64,000 nucleotides of DNA from Apodemus sylvaticus (taxonomy: Eukaryota > Chordata > Mammalia > Rodentia > Muridae), in the NCBI RefSeq assembly GCF_947179515.1, contig NC_067477.1, positions 117,377,562 to 117,441,561 of the forward strand, written 5' to 3'. Position 1 is the stretch's first letter; the number at the start of each line of letters is the position of its first letter. Below, one piece after another: positions 10,704 through 23,082 of this stretch. The notes under the pieces are model-generated. The model was given only the letters and a program-made list of their open reading frames with translations. It was not told where the DNA came from and ran no database searches. A program made the position numbers and the translations under genes.

Positions 10704-10774
10704 TCTTTAAAGCTGTACAGCTTCTTCAAATGTAATACATCTGCTCTTTAAAGCTGTACAGCTTCTTCGAATGT
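10704..10774. repeat. Direct duplication of a 30-bp unit containing a 14-bp palindrome
   Basis: tctttaaagctgtacagctt plus ttc-aatgt occurs at 10704-10733 and 10745-10774 (period 41), with one difference (a/g). Each copy contains aagctgtacagctt, a perfect inverted repeat. No known element matches. Confidence 0.9.
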
Positions 10775-10811
10775 TTATTTATATCATGCTCACATTTATA
10801 AAGCATAGTCT

Positions 10812-10975
10812 AGGGCTGGCAAGGCAGGCAGAAAATAAACGTTCTCACAGCCAAGCCTGGTGTCCTAAGTACAATCCCCAGAACTCACATGGTAGGAGAG
10901 AAGTGACTTCCTCGAGTTGTCCCCTGACCTCTGCATGTGCACAGTGTCATCCACGAGGGCACACACGTAAATAAA
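10812..10975 (+). mobile_element. B2/B3-type SINE
   Basis: agggctggcaaggcaggcag, agtacaatccccagaactca, catggtaggagagaag, cccctgacctctgcatg and a tail with aaataaa are the B3/B2 order on +. Confidence 0.75.
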
Positions 10976-11288
10976 GGGACATGGCTGCATCAGTCAAGCT
11001 CTCACACCTCTGCTCTTAAGGGGCTGTGACCCCTGCCCTGGAGCCTCTACCATCTGCCCTTCTACTTAGACAGCATCAGTGTTCTCGTGGAAATGTTTTT
11101 TGTTTGTTTTCATTTAAAAAGAAAAAAAAAGCAAGAACATCTTACAAGGAATTTTCTCTTTCCATTTTACTGTCACCAGTGCATAGTTTATCCATGTTTA
11201 ACTTAAAGTCAATACTTGATTTTTAATTAACCTTACTGAAATTCTTAAAACATGTATTTTCATAACATTTATTTAAATATTCAAATGA

Positions 11289-11450
11289 GCCAGGCAGTGG
11301 TGGTACACACATTGATACCATCAGGAGAGGCTGAGATAGAAGAATCTCTGTGAATTTAAGGCCATCCCAATCTACAAAGTAGACTAGTAAGTTCCAGGAC
11401 AGCTAGAGCAACACAAAGGAACACTGTCTCGAAAAAGAAGACAAAAATAT
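11289..11450 (+). mobile_element. Diverged B1 SINE
   Basis: gccaggcagtggtggtacac, aggagaggctgagataga, aagttccaggacagctagag and aacactgtctcgaaaaag are B1 blocks on + with a purine-rich tail. Confidence 0.85.
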
Positions 11451-11796
11451 ATTCAAATAAATAGTTTCTTCTAGCAAATTCTACATCTTAATAAAAAGGA
11501 ATATAAATAAAAACAAAACTAAGTTATAAAATTTTGGACCATGGTAAGACACAGAGAATACCAGGGGTTTCTCTCATCTGCTCTGAGAAGGTGATACTGA
11601 TGCTGTAACTAGGGATTTATTAGAAGATGGCTGTAGTAGGGCTAGCTGACACCACGGATTCTGTCTGTAAGCCTGCATGATGATGGCTATTTCCTGAGAA
11701 ATCCAGGCAGACAGTGCATTTGAAAGTGAAAAACAGGACATGTAGATTGGCCTCTAATTTGAAGTTTCACTGCCATTAACTACCCCAGGATTCAGT

Positions 11797-11923
11797 GCTT
11801 TTGCTCTGGCTGTTCTGGAACTTGCTCTGGTAGACCATGCTGGCCTCAAATTTAGAGATCTTCCTGCTTCTGCCTCCCAAGTACTGAGATTAAAGGAGTG
11901 CACCACCACACACCACCACCATG
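11797..11923 (-). mobile_element. B1 SINE
   Basis: + strand ctctggctgttctggaactt, gctggcctcaaatttagag and aagtactgagattaaagg are antisense B1; ends in a short ACC-rich stretch. Confidence 0.8.
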
Positions 11924-13291
11924 TATTTTTAACTTACTGCATCCTTCTATAATAAGTATACTATACATAAGTTCCATCATTTTTTTCCATCCATTCATTT
12001 TAGCACAGATGGCCTATACTTAAGAAATCTTAAAATGCAATCCTCTGTATCTTCTGCAGCACTAGAAACTAGAACGAAACACCAGAAACCAAACTAGCTA
12101 GAGATTATTCCCTTCAATGGTATTTTCAGATCTGAGGGTAAGAATAAAACCAAACAATGCTACCTGAAGGTGGATAATTCAGTGAGAAGGAATAATGAGC
12201 AGATCCAGAGTATATGTGAAACTCTCTCACAAAGACACTGAGAACCAGTACTGAGCAGCTGCTTGAGTACAGTTTATATAGTTTGTAATTACAGGTAAAT
12301 CCAGAAACTAATTAACAAGCAATTACAGTTCCCAGAATGCCAATGTCAGTCAAGATGCTAAGTGTCATATAGACCATGTCTATCCATGGTATTCCAGGAG
12401 TACCATCATCTGAAATTCAATAACAAATGGAGTAATGTTCTTCTGAGAACATTAAGTGAGGTAGACCATTAATTCACAACCCCTCCTCTAGTTCAGATGC
12501 CTACACTCTTACATTCACAGGCATCATGCTCAAAACAAAAGGCAAAGCACTCTTCTAAAGCAAACCTAGTTTCCAAAACAATTCCAAACTTGAAAAACCA
12601 CAAAAAAACTGCAAAGGAAAGCAAACCCAAAAATGCACACACAGCACATCCCACTATACTCCACAGTGTAGTGATTATCCTAGAAATGATCCTATCTCTT
12701 GGCAGACGCTATACACTCTTGTTTGACGTTGAAAAAATAAACATTCACTGGTGATGGCATTTGTTGGCAAGATGAGGCTTCTCATTTTTGGTATAATTTA
12801 CGGGTTTCAGTCTAACAGAGGCCAATAGGTTTTTCATCCTTTAGATTTGCTATTGATCAATTTTCTAGACACTTTATCATCTACATACACCTTTATTGAA
12901 TTTGAAAGCTAAGTATGTCATTAGCTTTGCAGGAGCCAGACTATGATAGCAATTATAATCTGGGAGGCAGAACCATGACCAATCCCTAAACATACCAACA
13001 TGCCAACACTCGAACAGCTAAATATGTTATATTACAAACAAAGGGTAGCAGAGGCTATATGCAGCTAAATTTAGCCTAGATTAATTTGGTGAACTGAAAG
13101 AATCATAATAGCCCTTAAAAGTAGAATAGACAAGGGGAGGGAGGGGACTCAGTTTCAAAATGAAAGAGCAAAGACTCAACTAGCCACTGTTGTCTTTGAA
13201 GATGGAAGAGGGGCCACAAGCCAGGGAATGTGGTTATCTAGTATATGCTGGGGAAGGCAAACAATCCAGGTCCTACAGAGAAGGAACTACT

Positions 13292-13394
13292 GCCAGGCAA
13301 GGTGGCACACAACTTTAATCATAGCACTCATGAGGCAAATGGATCTCTGAGTTTGAGGCCAGCCTGGTCTACATAGTGAGACCTTGTGAGAAAA
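13292..13394 (+). mobile_element. Short B1 SINE with internal deletion
   Basis: gccaggcaaggtggcacac, tttgaggccagcctggtcta, catagtgagaccttgtgag. The segment after gcctggtctac jumps straight to gtgagacc, so it lacks the middle part found in standard B1 and resembles proto-B1. Confidence 0.75.
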
Positions 13395-13577
13395 AGGAAA
13401 TGGGACGGAGTCTTAGAGCATCAGAACATAAGCAGGTGAAAGAAACAAGATGAGTAAAGCAAAAAGACAGAAGCATTAACCTGTAAGAATTTCTCCAACC
13501 AATGGAGAAATTTTTGGTAACAATGAGAGTATTGTACAATAAGCCAGATGATAAAATAAATGAGATGAGCATGGACA

Positions 13578-13657
13578 GTTACTGGTGAATATACAGAATA
13601 TATATAATGAATATAGTGTTACTGGTGAATATACAGAATATATATAATGAATATAGT
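13578..13657. repeat. Perfect 40-bp tandem duplication
   Basis: Unit starting gttactggtgaatatacaga and ending atgaatatagt is present at 13578-13617 and again, identical, at 13618-13657. Identity without a spacer points to a recent replication or repair duplication. The unit is AT-rich. Confidence 0.97.
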
Positions 13658-14404
13658 AACATGACACCAGACCACATCACTCAAGGAACAGAGATAAATA
13701 TCACCAAGGACAGAGCACTTGCCATCATGAACCTCTCTGATATGAGAGTCACAGTTCACCTCTGTGGTGCCTACTCCCCAGACTCATAACCACCAGCTAA
13801 CGGGAAAACACCATGGAAATTTAGAATGAAGAACATCCTACCCATAATCACCACCACATAAAGCAAGGGCATACTGCTTTGAAGTGGAGCAAGAGTGATT
13901 AAAAGCAAGGTAGTGCCTCAGAAGGATCCTAAGACAGGACTGTCCTAGAAAAAGGACATTAACAGAAAGACTGGCAAAACTAAACTTGGCTCTTTAGTCA
14001 GCTAAACAGTGCCAATCTACCCTTTCATTTGAATAAACTACTATGAAAGAAACATCCTGAGAAACTGAGTGAACAGGGACATCCTTTATTATCTTTCTAG
14101 TTCCAATAAATCAAAAATTATTCATATAAAATTACAGAACATTTTTTGTTGATGGAAAATTCTACTTAAAGATATATAAGTAGTAACTATTTTCCATCTA
14201 ATATTGAAGCCAAACTATTTTCCTTAGAACTCACATGAGCTGTATTAGCTGATTTCAATAGAGAGCATCAAGTAATAACACTTGTAAGACATATTTTAGA
14301 TGCCACTGTCACTGCAGTCAACATTTTTACTACCTAGCTGCCTAAACGTGGCTCCAGATGGCATCCTTGACACAACTGTGAAATACTCATAAATATCTGA
14401 TGTT

Positions 14405-14551
14405 CATTTGTTTTTCAAATCAGGGTTTCTCTGTGTAGCCCTGACTGCTCTGAAACTAATTCTGTAGACCAGGTTGACCTTGAACTCAAGATATCTACCT
14501 GCCTCTGCCTCCCAAGTGCTGGGATTAAAGGTGTGCTCCACTATCACCTAG
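14405..14551 (-). mobile_element. B1 SINE
   Basis: + strand cagggtttctctgtgtagcc, tgtagaccaggttgaccttg and aagtgctgggattaaaggtg are antisense B1. Confidence 0.9.
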
Positions 14552-15383
14552 TTAAAATATGACTTTAGATATAAGGAAAATATTTTCTGTAAGATTTGTT
14601 ACAGAAATAAAAATGGCAGCCATCAAACTTTTAAAATTGACACAATCTTACAGTAAATATAAGACCTAACTCATCATAGCACTAAAAATGCAATCACAGT
14701 CTTTAGTCAGAAGAGTAAAAAATAATTAAAACATTCATCAAATTATCTACTGAAACTAAGGTCAGTAAACTACTCTCAGGTACCCAGAGTCCATCTCTTG
14801 TGTCCTTTTACTGCTATTGCAAAACTGGATCCAAACTGGTCTTGTATTGTGTTGATGCCTCACCGATAAATACAAAGCAGATGAAAAGCCTTAATATTTA
14901 CCCAATTCTTGTACTGTCTTCTCTTAAAATTACTACCACAAAAGCACACTTTGTAGATAATTTCAGAATATAATTACAGGGCAAGGAATTCTTTGATTTT
15001 CAGCAGACCTAAGGATACAAAATGTGCTTCTTACTTTCCCAGCCTCACATGCAGCCATGTCTCTGACTGAGAAATCGGCTGTGATGCACAGCAACAGGAA
15101 CCCAACTTAAAATAGGAAATTTAGTAAGTGACTTGACTCAACAACCTTGAAGCCAGGCAAACTTGTCAACTTCCACACAACTCAAGGTTTATCCTCTATT
15201 CAGAAGTCAGCCAGCACATTAAAAACAAAAGTACAGGACATTTACTGAGATTTTGGTGTCCTTAGCTCAATGTAATTCCAGAATGTGTAATCCTGATATA
15301 CTCTTAGCCTAGCATATAACTGAACTAAATTAATTGAATTAAATCCCCAAGGTACCTCCCTTAAATCTTTCCCAATCTCAAAA

Positions 15384-15410
15384 TCTCTCTCTCTCTCTCT
15401 CTCTCTCTCA

Positions 15411-15452
<42 letters not shown>
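15384..15452. repeat. (CT)n(CA)n microsatellite
   Basis: About 13 CT units followed by about 20 CA units; a C11 run follows at 15467-15476. Confidence 0.97.
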
Positions 15453-15456
<4 letters not shown>

Positions 15457-16590
15457 AACAACTCTCCCCCCCCCCCAAAAATAGCATATACAAATTCATC
15501 TCTGCCAAGCAATTCCAGCAAGCAAACTCCAGAATTAACTGTTGGCCTTAACCAACAGAATTGCTGGTGTGAAATCATCTGTTACATATGTCCTCTAAGC
15601 AATAAAACTGCTCAACATACTTCATTCCACAGTTTTTATAAAACTCAACTCATGACAAGCAGTTAACCCATCAATGCGCATTTCAGTTTAGAAAAATGGT
15701 GGGAAGCACATTATCCTCAATGTTTATGACTGCTAGTAACAAAAGAGCCAGCTACAAGTCTAGACCTAAACAAACCAGGCTTAAATCTCACACATAAAGT
15801 ACGTCTGGCCCCATGGCTGGCTCTGAGCCCAGGATATCACCTCCTGGCTGCCATGCCCTCCTCTGTGCAGACCATGCCACTCATTTTGGTCTTTGTGGTT
15901 TTTCTTCCATCCCCCTGACACATAAAGCCAAGTCTTTTAAACAGTATACAAACAGTTGGCTGGGCTGCGTTTATGTTACAAACAGGGCATGGTGGTCACT
16001 CTATGATCCCAAGCTCCAAATAACAGACTATGAGGTGTGAGAATGTGTGGAGCCCTGTGTTGGTCTGGAGTAGTATCTTTCAGAGAGCAAGGAATGGAAA
16101 AGAAAACTCTGGACAAGAAATGTTTCTGGCTTTGTCATGGATTCAGAGACTTCCAGTGGTGAGTAGGTGCAGAATTTTCACCATGTCCTCTGGGGATGAG
16201 GTCTACAGTGGACACTGTTAAGTCCCTCCCAGATCTTCTATTGTTTTGTAGCTTTTCTTCAGTTATCTTTTAAGAATTACCTTTGAAATATTAAAGTCAT
16301 ACTGTTTTGTTTTCCCTAAGTGTCCCACGAACATTTAGGATAATTGTGCTTTATCCTAAATGTTTGGCACCTGAAGTATTTTTATTTTGTGGATTTTTTT
16401 TTTTTTGTAGAAGTGTTTCATATATACATAATGCAACCCAAGTCTAAAGTCACTCGACTTTCCTATAAATCTTATACTCACAGCCTAAAATGATTTAAAA
16501 CAACAGTTGGTACATTTTTATACCACTAACCATGTGAGGTTAGGAATAGAATGTTTTGCCTGGAGCATCATGATAGTATTTAAAAACATT

Positions 16591-17185
16591 GAGGGTTGTT
16601 GGAAAGATGGCTCCATATTTAAGAACACTGGCTGTTCTTTCAGAGGTTCTGGGTTCAATTCCCAGCACCCACATTGTACTGGTTTGTTTTGTGTGTCAAC
16701 CTGACACAAGCTGGAGTTATCATAGAAAAAAGAGTTTCAGTTGAGGAAATGCCTCGAGATCCAGCTAAGGCATTTTCCCAATTAGTGAGCAACAGTTGCA
16801 GGGTTCATTGCAGGTGGTGCCACCTCTGGGCTGGTGGTCCTGGGTTCTATAAGAAAGCAGGCTGAGCAAACCAGGGGTAGCAAGCCAGTAAGTAACAACC
16901 CTCCATGGCCTCTGCCTGAGCTCCTGCTTCTTGACCTGCTTGAGTTCCAGTCCTGACTTCTTTGGTGATGAATAGCAGTGTGAAAATGTAAGCTGAATAA
17001 GCTCTTTCCTCTCCATCTTGCTTCTTGGTCATGATGTTTTTGTTCAGGAATAGAAACCCTGACTAATACACATATGGTAGTTACTGTCTGTGACTCAAGT
17101 TAGGGGAGGGAATCCAACACCCTCATACATACATGCAAGCAAAATACCAGTGTACATAAAATAAATAAAATTAATAATAATAATA
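16591..17185 (+). mobile_element. B2-type SINE split by an LTR insertion
   Basis: The 5' part (16591-16674: gttggaaagatggctccat, aagaacactggctgttcttt, gttcaattcccagcaccc acat) continues at 17071 with catatggtagttactgtctg and a tail with aaaataaataaa. The LTR at 16675-17070 sits in between. Confidence 0.85.
16675..17070 (+). mobile_element. MT-type MaLR solo LTR (396 bp) nested in a B2
   Basis: Starts TGTACTGGTTTGTTTTGTG and ends CTGACTAATACA (TG...CA termini). It contains ttctataagaaagcaggctg, catggcctctgcctgagctc and a gaataa polyadenylation-like region before the end. Flanks cacat (16670-16674) and catat (17071-17075) match at 4 of 5 bases, the 5-bp duplication expected for a MaLR. A homologous copy lies at 26813-27212. 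No internal retroviral sequence is present. Subfamily MTD is likely but from memory. Confidence 0.8.
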
Positions 17186-17689
17186 ACAACAACAACAACT
17201 TAATTAAAACCCTTGATATGTTAGGGCATTGGGTGCTCAGCCCGCTGCAGGTACCAGCCCAGCTCTTCTTGACCGTGACCCTGGCATCACTGTGCCCTCA
17301 TTTTGGTTCTCTCCATTTTCCTTCTTATTACTCTCCTTCCTGGTGTGATCTTTTCTTCCTCGATGTTCTTTAATTTAATGGATTCATGCCACATTTCATC
17401 TGACTTTCCTGCCAGCTACCATCCTTTGTATTTCTCAAAGTGTTTTATTCAAATACTTGCATCATAATATTTAATCCATTTTATAGTGTTGAGTGTTTTA
17501 CCTGCTTTTGTTCTATACATATCTATGATAAATAACAAGACTAATTATAATATCCCAATTCTTAAAAATAGCTAAAAACAATCTCCCAACTAAAAAGTTA
17601 GGGCATCCCTATGTATACATGATGCCGTCCATCAGAGCCCTAAAGATTTAATCAGAAAACAAGCTGACAACTCTCAGCACAGCGGCAGG

Positions 17690-19135
17690 ATGTGCTATCA
17701 ACATATCAACATACAAAAAGCAATAGCTTTTCATATGTACTAATGACAAACATACTAAGAAATAATCCTATTCACAATAAACTCCAAAAAGGGAGAGATA
17801 AAGAAATCTTAGACTAAAACTAACTAAGGAAGTAAAAGTCTCTATATCAAAAGTATAAAACACAGATGCAAAACCAAGGAAAACAGCAGAAGATTGAAAA
17901 GCCTCCCCATGCTCATGGGTCAGAAGAATTAAGTATAAAAACAGAAATTCTGCCAAAAGCAATCTATAGATTAAACAAAATCTTGATCAAAATTCCAGCA
18001 CCAGTTTTCACAGAAATGGAGAATGGGTCTTAAAATTCACATGGAAGCACAAAATACCCCATTCTCAAAGAAATCTTGGGCAGAAACGATAATCAGCTGA
18101 TTTTAAGTTATACTACTGAATCACAGTAATAAAAGCAGCATGGCACTGGCACAAAACCAGACACGTACATCAGTGGAACAGAACAGAGGACCCAGGAATG
18201 CACACACACAGCTACAGCCACTTACATACATACTGGGAAACAAGTGGTGCTGGACAAGCCTCGTCTACAAGTACAGTAAACAAACTCAGTCTTGTCTTCC
18301 ACCTGTGTAAACATCAACTCCAAATGGAAAGACCTCAACATAAAATCCAAAACTCTCAAACTGTTCAAGGAAAAGCAGAGGAAACACTTCAAGATATGGG
18401 CATAAGTAAGCACTTTCTCAAAAGGACTCAGCCCATCACAAAAAGAGCAACAATCTAAGCTAACAGGAAGGTAATCTTGAAGTTAAAAGGTTGAGTACTA
18501 CAGTGACAGAGCTAACTGAGTGAGGAGACCGCCTACATGGAAGAAATCCTCAGGAGCTCCTCCCGATAGGTAGGGGAGAGGATGCAAAAGACACAAAGGG
18601 CCTTACAAAAACAAAACAAGGAAGTAAATAAATTCAACTTTCAACATCCTTACCCAAATAAATGGAAATCCCAACTATTTTGAGAGTCCATGTCATTCTA
18701 CTCAGAATGGTTACTATCAAATGACAAATGACAACAGTGGTGAGGATGCCCAGAAAGGGAGACCCTCATTCACCACTAGGAATGTAATCACTATATAAAT
18801 CACTGTGAAGGTTTCTGAAACACCTAAAAGCAGCCCCAGTTGTAGCATCCCAGGCACATATCTGTAGGATTCCATATTCTACACAGAGAGGCTTGTGCAT
18901 CCATGTTCATTGCTGTTTTGTTCACAATAGCCAGGAAACATCAACAGATGAATGAGTAGAGAAAGTAGAGTCAAACGCACAGTAGAATTTTCTTCAGTCA
19001 TAAAGAAAAATGAAAATATGAAATAATATAAAAAATGGATGTATTAATGGAGGAAAATAATGCTGGAAAGTAATGTATTAAGTGAGGTAACTCAGGGTTC
19101 ATAGACATAAACACCACATTCTCATAGCAAACTTA
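17690..19135 (+). mobile_element. Ancient L1 LINE, ORF2 3' part, decayed
   Basis: Successive L1 ORF2-like blocks on +: aaagcaatagcttttcatat, caaaaagggagagataaag, cctccccatgctcatgggtc, ttctgccaaaagcaatctat, gcagcatggcactggcacaa, gtggaacagaacagaggac, ggtgctggacaagcc, ttcattgctgttttgttcac, and agtgaggtaactcaggg at the end. Many stops and indels. Much older than the L1s at 1559 and 46448. Confidence 0.85.
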
Positions 19136-19601
19136 GTTTTTATTTTATATACATGTACATTTATAAAGAAGAAATAGGTAAGTAATCCAGAAAACTAAAA
19201 GTTCTTTAAAGAGAAGTAGTTATAGAACAGAATGCATGGGATAAGAGAGCAGGATGCAGAGACAGCAGGAAGTAGAAAGACTGAAGACAGAAAGAGAGGT
19301 GAAGAGGAAGTGGAGAGAGTCAACCAATACTTAATATATGGAGGGGGGAAAAAAACCAGAAGGAATTCTGATACCCAAGAAGCTAACCAGAACATCTTTT
19401 TAAGAGTGTTTGAAATCAAAGTACCCCATGTGTATGAGCTAATCAGCTCCCAGAAGCCACAGATTATAAAACAAAAACCTCAGTGCAAGGAACAAACTAT
19501 CTCCCTTGAGTTTTTAGGGCACTCAAGTCCCCAATAGATGCCAAGATTCTATTGCTGAGGATGCCTCAAGCATTGATCAAAGGACACAGAAATCAAGCTG
19601 G

Positions 19602-19603
<2 letters not shown>

Positions 19604-19689
<86 letters not shown>
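19604..19689. repeat. (GT)n(GA)n microsatellite
   Basis: About 16 GT units followed by about 26 GA units. Confidence 0.98.
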
Positions 19690-19691
<2 letters not shown>

Positions 19692-20651
19692 TGCTACAGT
19701 GTGATTTGATTTGATGCCTACTCCTAGAAGAAATACCCATCCAGTACTATAACTAGTCCAAAGCCCATGAGTGGGAGGTCACAAACCACAGAGAGAAAGC
19801 CGAGGCTGTTTTTACAGCCATTGCTTTACTGAATGGATATGACCTGTCTTTAAAAGGTCTACTAAGTAACTATATTTATGTGTATGTCAGAGAAGCATCT
19901 TTTTCTAGAGAGCCATGGCAACTGCAGGAAGTTAACCTGGTAATGTCGCTTGAATATCCAGATACTTGCCACCTTATATTATTATCCCCGAGGCTCAGAG
20001 AATCCCATGAAAGCTCAACAAGAAGGGCCTGAGCCCTGTGAGCCACAGTAACACCCTGGGGTGGGAAGGGTGAGCCGTGTAGACTCTAGCCCCTCCTGGG
20101 GACTAACATGCACTAGCAGTTGGAGGCACAGCACACACCAGAAAGAAAAGACACAAAAAGTACAAGTGGCAAGTCAACAGTGGAAAAAGAGTATTAGTGA
20201 GGGTAGGGGGCTGTCTCGACAACCAGAGAGTCCAAGTCCAGGACAGGACTTTAAGGAGAGAGGTGAGATCCAGCCTGTAGCTGTACCTCATGGGCTTGTC
20301 TTCAGGCAGGCAAGCTGAGGAGAGAGCGGCTAATTCTCCTGACCACCTGAGAATGACTTTGTGTCATTTTAATTTATAAATCAAGTTTTTTAAAAAAGTT
20401 ATAATCCTTCACATCCTTCAAATGGTTGCCCTCAGAAATGATCTACTTCCTTGACACCAGTTTTTCTCTTCTAGAATAAGATATTTTTAAAACAGAGATT
20501 ACGATAAAATCACATAACAAAGCCACTAAAGATAAAAAGAAACTGGAAATGTTTTTAGCTTCGTAAGAAAACCTGAGAATAACATACCGTTTAACTTACC
20601 TCATTTTGTTCTTAGAGCAAGCACATGACATACAAAATGAGTTAAGCACTT

Positions 20652-20663
20652 AAAAAAAAAAAA
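20652..20663 (-). promoter_or_regulatory. U12 tract just downstream of an Lclat1 5' splice site
   Basis: Twelve A on + read as U12 in the Lclat1 pre-mRNA, at about +15 to +26 from the donor at 20677. U-rich tracts in this position are known binding sites for TIA1/TIAR, which help U1 recruitment. A functional role here is inference only. Confidence 0.3.
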
Positions 20664-20677
20664 CATGATTAACTTAC

Positions 20678-20876
20678 CAAATCCAGGAACACTTTTGAGA
20701 CTGGATTTGAGGCAAATCTTCTCCAGTCTGAGGTAGCTGTACCTCATTAGACAATTCCACAGGAACATCCAGTCCACTCTGGTCCGGTGGTTCATGATAA
20801 TAACACTCCTCTCTCCAGGTACAAATGCATCACCTGTTATAACTACTTTGACCCCAAACATGGTCTCCAACAATGC
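20678..20876 (-). CDS. Lclat1: Lclat1 second coding exon, HX4D acyltransferase motif (residues 56-121, G122 split)
   Basis: 199 nt, entered at phase 0 after a TTTTTTGTAG acceptor and left at phase 1 before the donor GTAAGT (20677-20672). It encodes ALLETMFGVKVV, then the catalytic NHRTRVDW block. H85 and D90 form the HX4D pair that defines the PlsC/AGPAT acyltransferase fold, in which the histidine acts as general base on the lysophospholipid hydroxyl. NCLMRYSYLRLEKICLK and VPGFG follow, both typical of the LCLAT1 branch of the family. No stop or frameshift is present. Translation past the donor gives residues unlike the family, confirming the exon edge. A run of 12 T on the transcribed sense lies at about intron positions +15 to +26. 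Confidence 0.95.
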
Positions 20877-21505
20877 CTACAAAAAATATAAGACATTCAA
20901 ATATAGAACAGCTTAGCTAGGGCTTCAGGTAAAGAAGCCACATATTGAATTAGTCACAACCACAAGTTTACAGACTTATTAGATATTCACTATATTAAAA
21001 GGAAATGAAGAAAGAATTTAAGAATTATGAGCCTTTTTCCTTCTTGCTAACCTTGTCACAACTATGCTATACTGCTTTTAACTTAAAAAATTAACAAAAA
21101 AAAAAAAAAAAAAACCTGTCTTTGGAAAAGCAAACCTGAATCCAAAGTAAATAATGAGTTGCTTTTAAAAGTTTTCCATAGGTAAATTTTATCATGGCAT
21201 GATGTGTCCTATGATTTCTAACATATAAAACATGGTTTCCCATACTCTTGCTTCTGTAATAAACGGTGAGTGCTCTGGTTGGAATGAAACTAGGAAGTGT
21301 TTTCCTTTTCCTTTTTCTTTTTTTTTTTTTTTTTGAAAAGCCACCTGATGGTTTTATTATACTAATTTTTATAAAAAGAAATTAAACACAATATCATTGC
21401 AGATTTAATAGGCTTTTCTTAATTTTATTCAGCTCAGCAGAAAAATAGAGGTATTTCTTTTCATTATTACCATCAAACATTTCTCCTTTTCCATCAGCAT
21501 TAGAC

Positions 21506-21708
21506 CTTTTTTTAAATAATTTTTTAAGATATTTTCTTTATTTACATTTCAAATGTTATCCCCTTTCCTAGTTTCCCCTCTATAAACACCCTATCCCATC
21601 CCCCACTCCCTGTGTTCACCAACCCACCCACTCCTACTCCCCTGCCCTGGTACTCCCCTATAATTGGGCACCGAATCTTCTCAGGGCCAAGGGCCTCTCC
21701 TAGGAAGT
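21506..21708 (-). mobile_element. 5'-truncated L1 LINE, 3' UTR only
   Basis: + strand begins with a T-rich tail, then aagatattttctttatttac, atttcaaatgttatccc, caccaacccacccactcc, ccctggtactccccta and caagggcctctcct: the reversed mouse-type L1 3' end. Stops abruptly near 21708. Confidence 0.85.
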
Positions 21709-21944
21709 GCTTTCAACACTTTCAATCTCTTCTACTAATTTTAATATCTGGAAGTTTCTTGATAGAAAAATATGAACTACCTTTCAAACCAATTATATAT
21801 CATTCAGTTTTAAAAATGTACAAAGATTCTACTGAGCAATTTTAAGGATATAATGCTTTGGTTATTACCCAATTTTTCTTGAAAGAATAAAAAATAAAAC
21901 GAATGTAGGATTAAAGAAGCTAAATTTCTTTATTTGTTGTGACT

Positions 21945-22076
21945 TTTTGTTTTTTGAGACAGGGTTTCTCTGGGTAGCCCTGGCTTTCCTGGAACTAACT
22001 CTGTAGACCAGGCTGGCCTCAAACTCACAGAGATCGACCTGTTTCTGTCTCCTGAGTGCACCACCAAATCCAGCTC
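21945..22076 (-). mobile_element. B1 SINE, slightly shortened at its 5' end
   Basis: + strand ttttgagacagggtttctc, gtagaccaggctggcctcaa, tctgtctcctgagtgcacca; the gctgggattaaagg block is missing. Confidence 0.88.
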
Positions 22077-22964
22077 TAAATTTATTTATTTTTCTGTAAG
22101 ATGATCTTTTGTTACTCAAAGAATACATGAAGACTAAAGTATTCATGCCCACTAAAGCCTTCCAGCCTCCTATCTCCAGCAAATACCTGACACAAATAAA
22201 GGCAGAAATGCTTGTTTGTTACATTAACATTTCTTCTGCCCATGGTTATCATTTAGATTAAATATTCAGAAGGAAAGTATGTTACAGACGAGAGCACTTA
22301 CAAAGTAAGCCAGTGTGATCCCCTTTCATTTCTCCTTCTTTGTATTGCCCAGAATCTAGGCTCAAACTCCTACCACAGACTCCCAAGAAACCAAGACTAC
22401 AGCACATCCCTATGCCCAACTAGAGCTTAAATCCCAAACCATTTACATCTAAGTCCTATTTTATTTTATAACTAATAAAGGAGAAAGGCTTGATTAAAGG
22501 GGATTAAAAGAAAATCCAGGCCCTCAAATATCATGAAGTCATTCCGCACTGACAGTGAATGAGCTATGAACATGTGTGGCAGAAAGAAACACAAGCATGG
22601 CACTGAACGAGGAGCAAAAACAGATGACAGATTTGGATATCCAGGGGTAAGGCTTTCTGCCAGAGCTTTAGAGGAAAATAAACTCTATTCACAAAGAAAC
22701 AACTACAGAGTTGTATCCATGGCCACTTCTTCCCAAAAGCGGACACTTGGTTGGATGGCTAGGTAGAGCTCCCTCCCTGGTGACAGATAGTGAGGGCTGG
22801 CAGTGCTGTGGCTTGACCTGCCTCAGAGCTGCAGTTCTTCTAAGGTCCATGGAGACAGAGGCTGCTGAGGCTTGCTGGTTCCAGTCTGGGAAATCCTAAC
22901 TCCAGGAATAGAGGAAACTACTGCTGGACATGCTCTTCTGTGCACGCACCCACCACACACAGAA

Positions 22965-22966
<2 letters not shown>

Positions 22967-23007
<41 letters not shown>

Positions 23008-23013
23008 CACACA
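22967..23013. repeat. (CA)n microsatellite
   Basis: About 23 CA units with one GC interruption near 23001. A (GTTT)n run of six units follows at about 23042-23064. Confidence 0.96.
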
Positions 23014-23082
23014 GATTATTCATTAAAGCGCTTTTCAATGTGTTTGTTTGTTTGTTTGTTTGTTTAAAAATTAAAAGCTTTA

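Larger units (their letters stand above)
7792..20677 (-). other. Lclat1: Lclat1 intron between second and third coding exons (12,886 bp)
   Basis: Bounded by donor GTAAGT (20677) and acceptor CCCTAG (7792). Unassigned stretches are about 8101-8905, 8966-10207, 11451-11794, 11926-13290, 13658-14404, 14552-15383, 15453-16590, 17201-17689, 19136-19603 and 19690-20651. They show no exon-like reading frame with splice sites that I could support. Confidence 0.9.
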
